Origin: an uncultured Lacibacter sp.
GTDB lineage: Bacteria; Bacteroidota; Bacteroidia; Chitinophagales; Chitinophagaceae
Length of the DNA: 6,684 nt
Direction: 5' to 3'
Assembly: GCF_946479605.1 (NCBI RefSeq)
Contig: NZ_CAMLGT010000215.1
Span: 1-6,684 of the forward strand
Every line of letters begins with the position of its first letter. Within the stretch, counting starts at the first letter, position 1. Position numbers and translations under genes: made by a program. The notes beneath the pieces are model-generated. The model made no database searches. It worked only from the letters and a program-made list of their open reading frames with translations, and was not told the origin of the DNA. Below are positions 6,215 to 6,684 of the stretch, piece by piece.

Positions 6215-6684
6215 ATGAAAGAGAACATTTTACTCGCAGCTTTCCTGCTATCCTCCTGCACAATTTTCGCTCAAAAGTCTTCATTTGTTTACGTCATCAG
6301 CTCACCTGAAAACCAGGTAAACTGGGTGAACATTCAAATGATGAACAGCAGGCAGGGCGACCTTGTGCAAACAGTTTTCGATCCTTCAAAACAACATGCC
6401 GGAATAACGGATGCACTCACAGCACGGCAAACCGGCAGCTGGCCCACGGCTACATCTGTTGCTGCTGCAGCATTAGATGGTTCAAGCCTTCGCATGTTCT
6501 TTATACCCATGCGCATTCCAGAATTAAGATGGGCCGATCTGCGTGATCCATCTTCACCAAAGTTCTTTTCGCTTTCTTCGCCTGTATTAAGTTCATTAAA
6601 CATGAACGATCCGGCAAATCATATTACCCGTATGGTTATTGCAAAAGACGGTTATGGCTATGCTGCCACCAACGATGGAAATCA
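6215..6684 (+). CDS. Secreted protein of unknown function (partial, C-terminus beyond window)
   Basis: An open frame of 156 codons from ATG 6215 to the right edge; the reading frame has no stop and normal codon use. The N-terminus MKENILLAAFLLSSCTIFAQ is an export signal. It could be cut by signal peptidase I after FA (residue 19), a common Bacteroidota form. Alternatively LSSC (12-15) could act as a lipobox with Cys15 lipidated. The mature part mixes short beta-strand-like stretches with turns (SFVYVISS at 23-30, QGDLVQTVFDPSKQ at 47-60, MVIAKDGYGYAATNDGN at 140-156). The last stretch resembles a beta-propeller blade, but no family was recognised and that is a guess. No Shine-Dalgarno sequence or clear promoter was found in the 185 bp after murQ. 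It may be independent of the murQ operon. Confidence 0.75.
   Translation, partial: MKENILLAAFLLSSCTIFAQKSSFVYVISSPENQVNWVNIQMMNSRQGDLVQTVFDPSKQHAGITDALTARQTGSWPTATSVAAAALDGSSLRMFFIPMRIPELRWADLRDPSSPKFFSLSSPVLSSLNMNDPANHITRMVIAKDGYGYAATNDGN

Noticed and set aside
6334..6603. Minus-strand open frame of 89 codons inside the secreted-protein gene
   Set aside because: It is antisense to a frame with a good signal peptide and shows no protein-like features; treated as a shadow.

Overview
The window looks like ordinary chromosome from a Bacteroidota member, most likely the Chitinophagaceae/Sphingobacteriales side. This is an inference from several signs. No start codon has a clear Shine-Dalgarno sequence. 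TAnnTTTG-like boxes lie upstream of some starts. Gene content includes a DUF6249-type small membrane protein, a BadF-type sugar kinase paired with murQ, and an S41 PDZ protease. No mobile element, CRISPR array, tRNA or rRNA was seen.

Layout. Positions 1-917 (minus) hold most of a cystathionine beta-synthase/cysteine synthase family PLP enzyme that runs off the left edge. Positions 970-2074 (minus) hold an ECF sigma factor followed 10 bp later by a small two-helix membrane protein placed as its anti-sigma factor. Divergent from the sigma gene, at 2238-2582 (plus), is a three-helix DUF6249-like protein. It converges on an S41 carboxy-terminal processing protease (2640-4235, minus), and a strong bidirectional terminator (2609-2637) separates the two. 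Divergent from the protease is a two-gene plus-strand operon: an ASKHA/BadF amino-sugar kinase (4353-5198) and murQ (5208-6029). These suit recycling of peptidoglycan MurNAc through MurNAc-6-phosphate to GlcNAc-6-phosphate. The murQ stop sits inside an unusual facing array of 7-bp repeats (6021-6106). From 6215 a secreted protein of unknown function runs off the right edge.

The most informative regulatory region is 2078-2237, between the sigma gene and the DUF6249 gene. Each strand carries TGTAAC, 17 bases, then CGTC (toward sigma) or TGTC (toward DUF6249), each with a run of five A just upstream of TGTAAC. This matches the general form of ECF sigma promoters. It suggests that the sigma factor drives both its own operon and the divergent membrane gene, making a compact envelope-response module. 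The nearby PDZ protease could in principle belong to the same circuit, but only proximity supports that.
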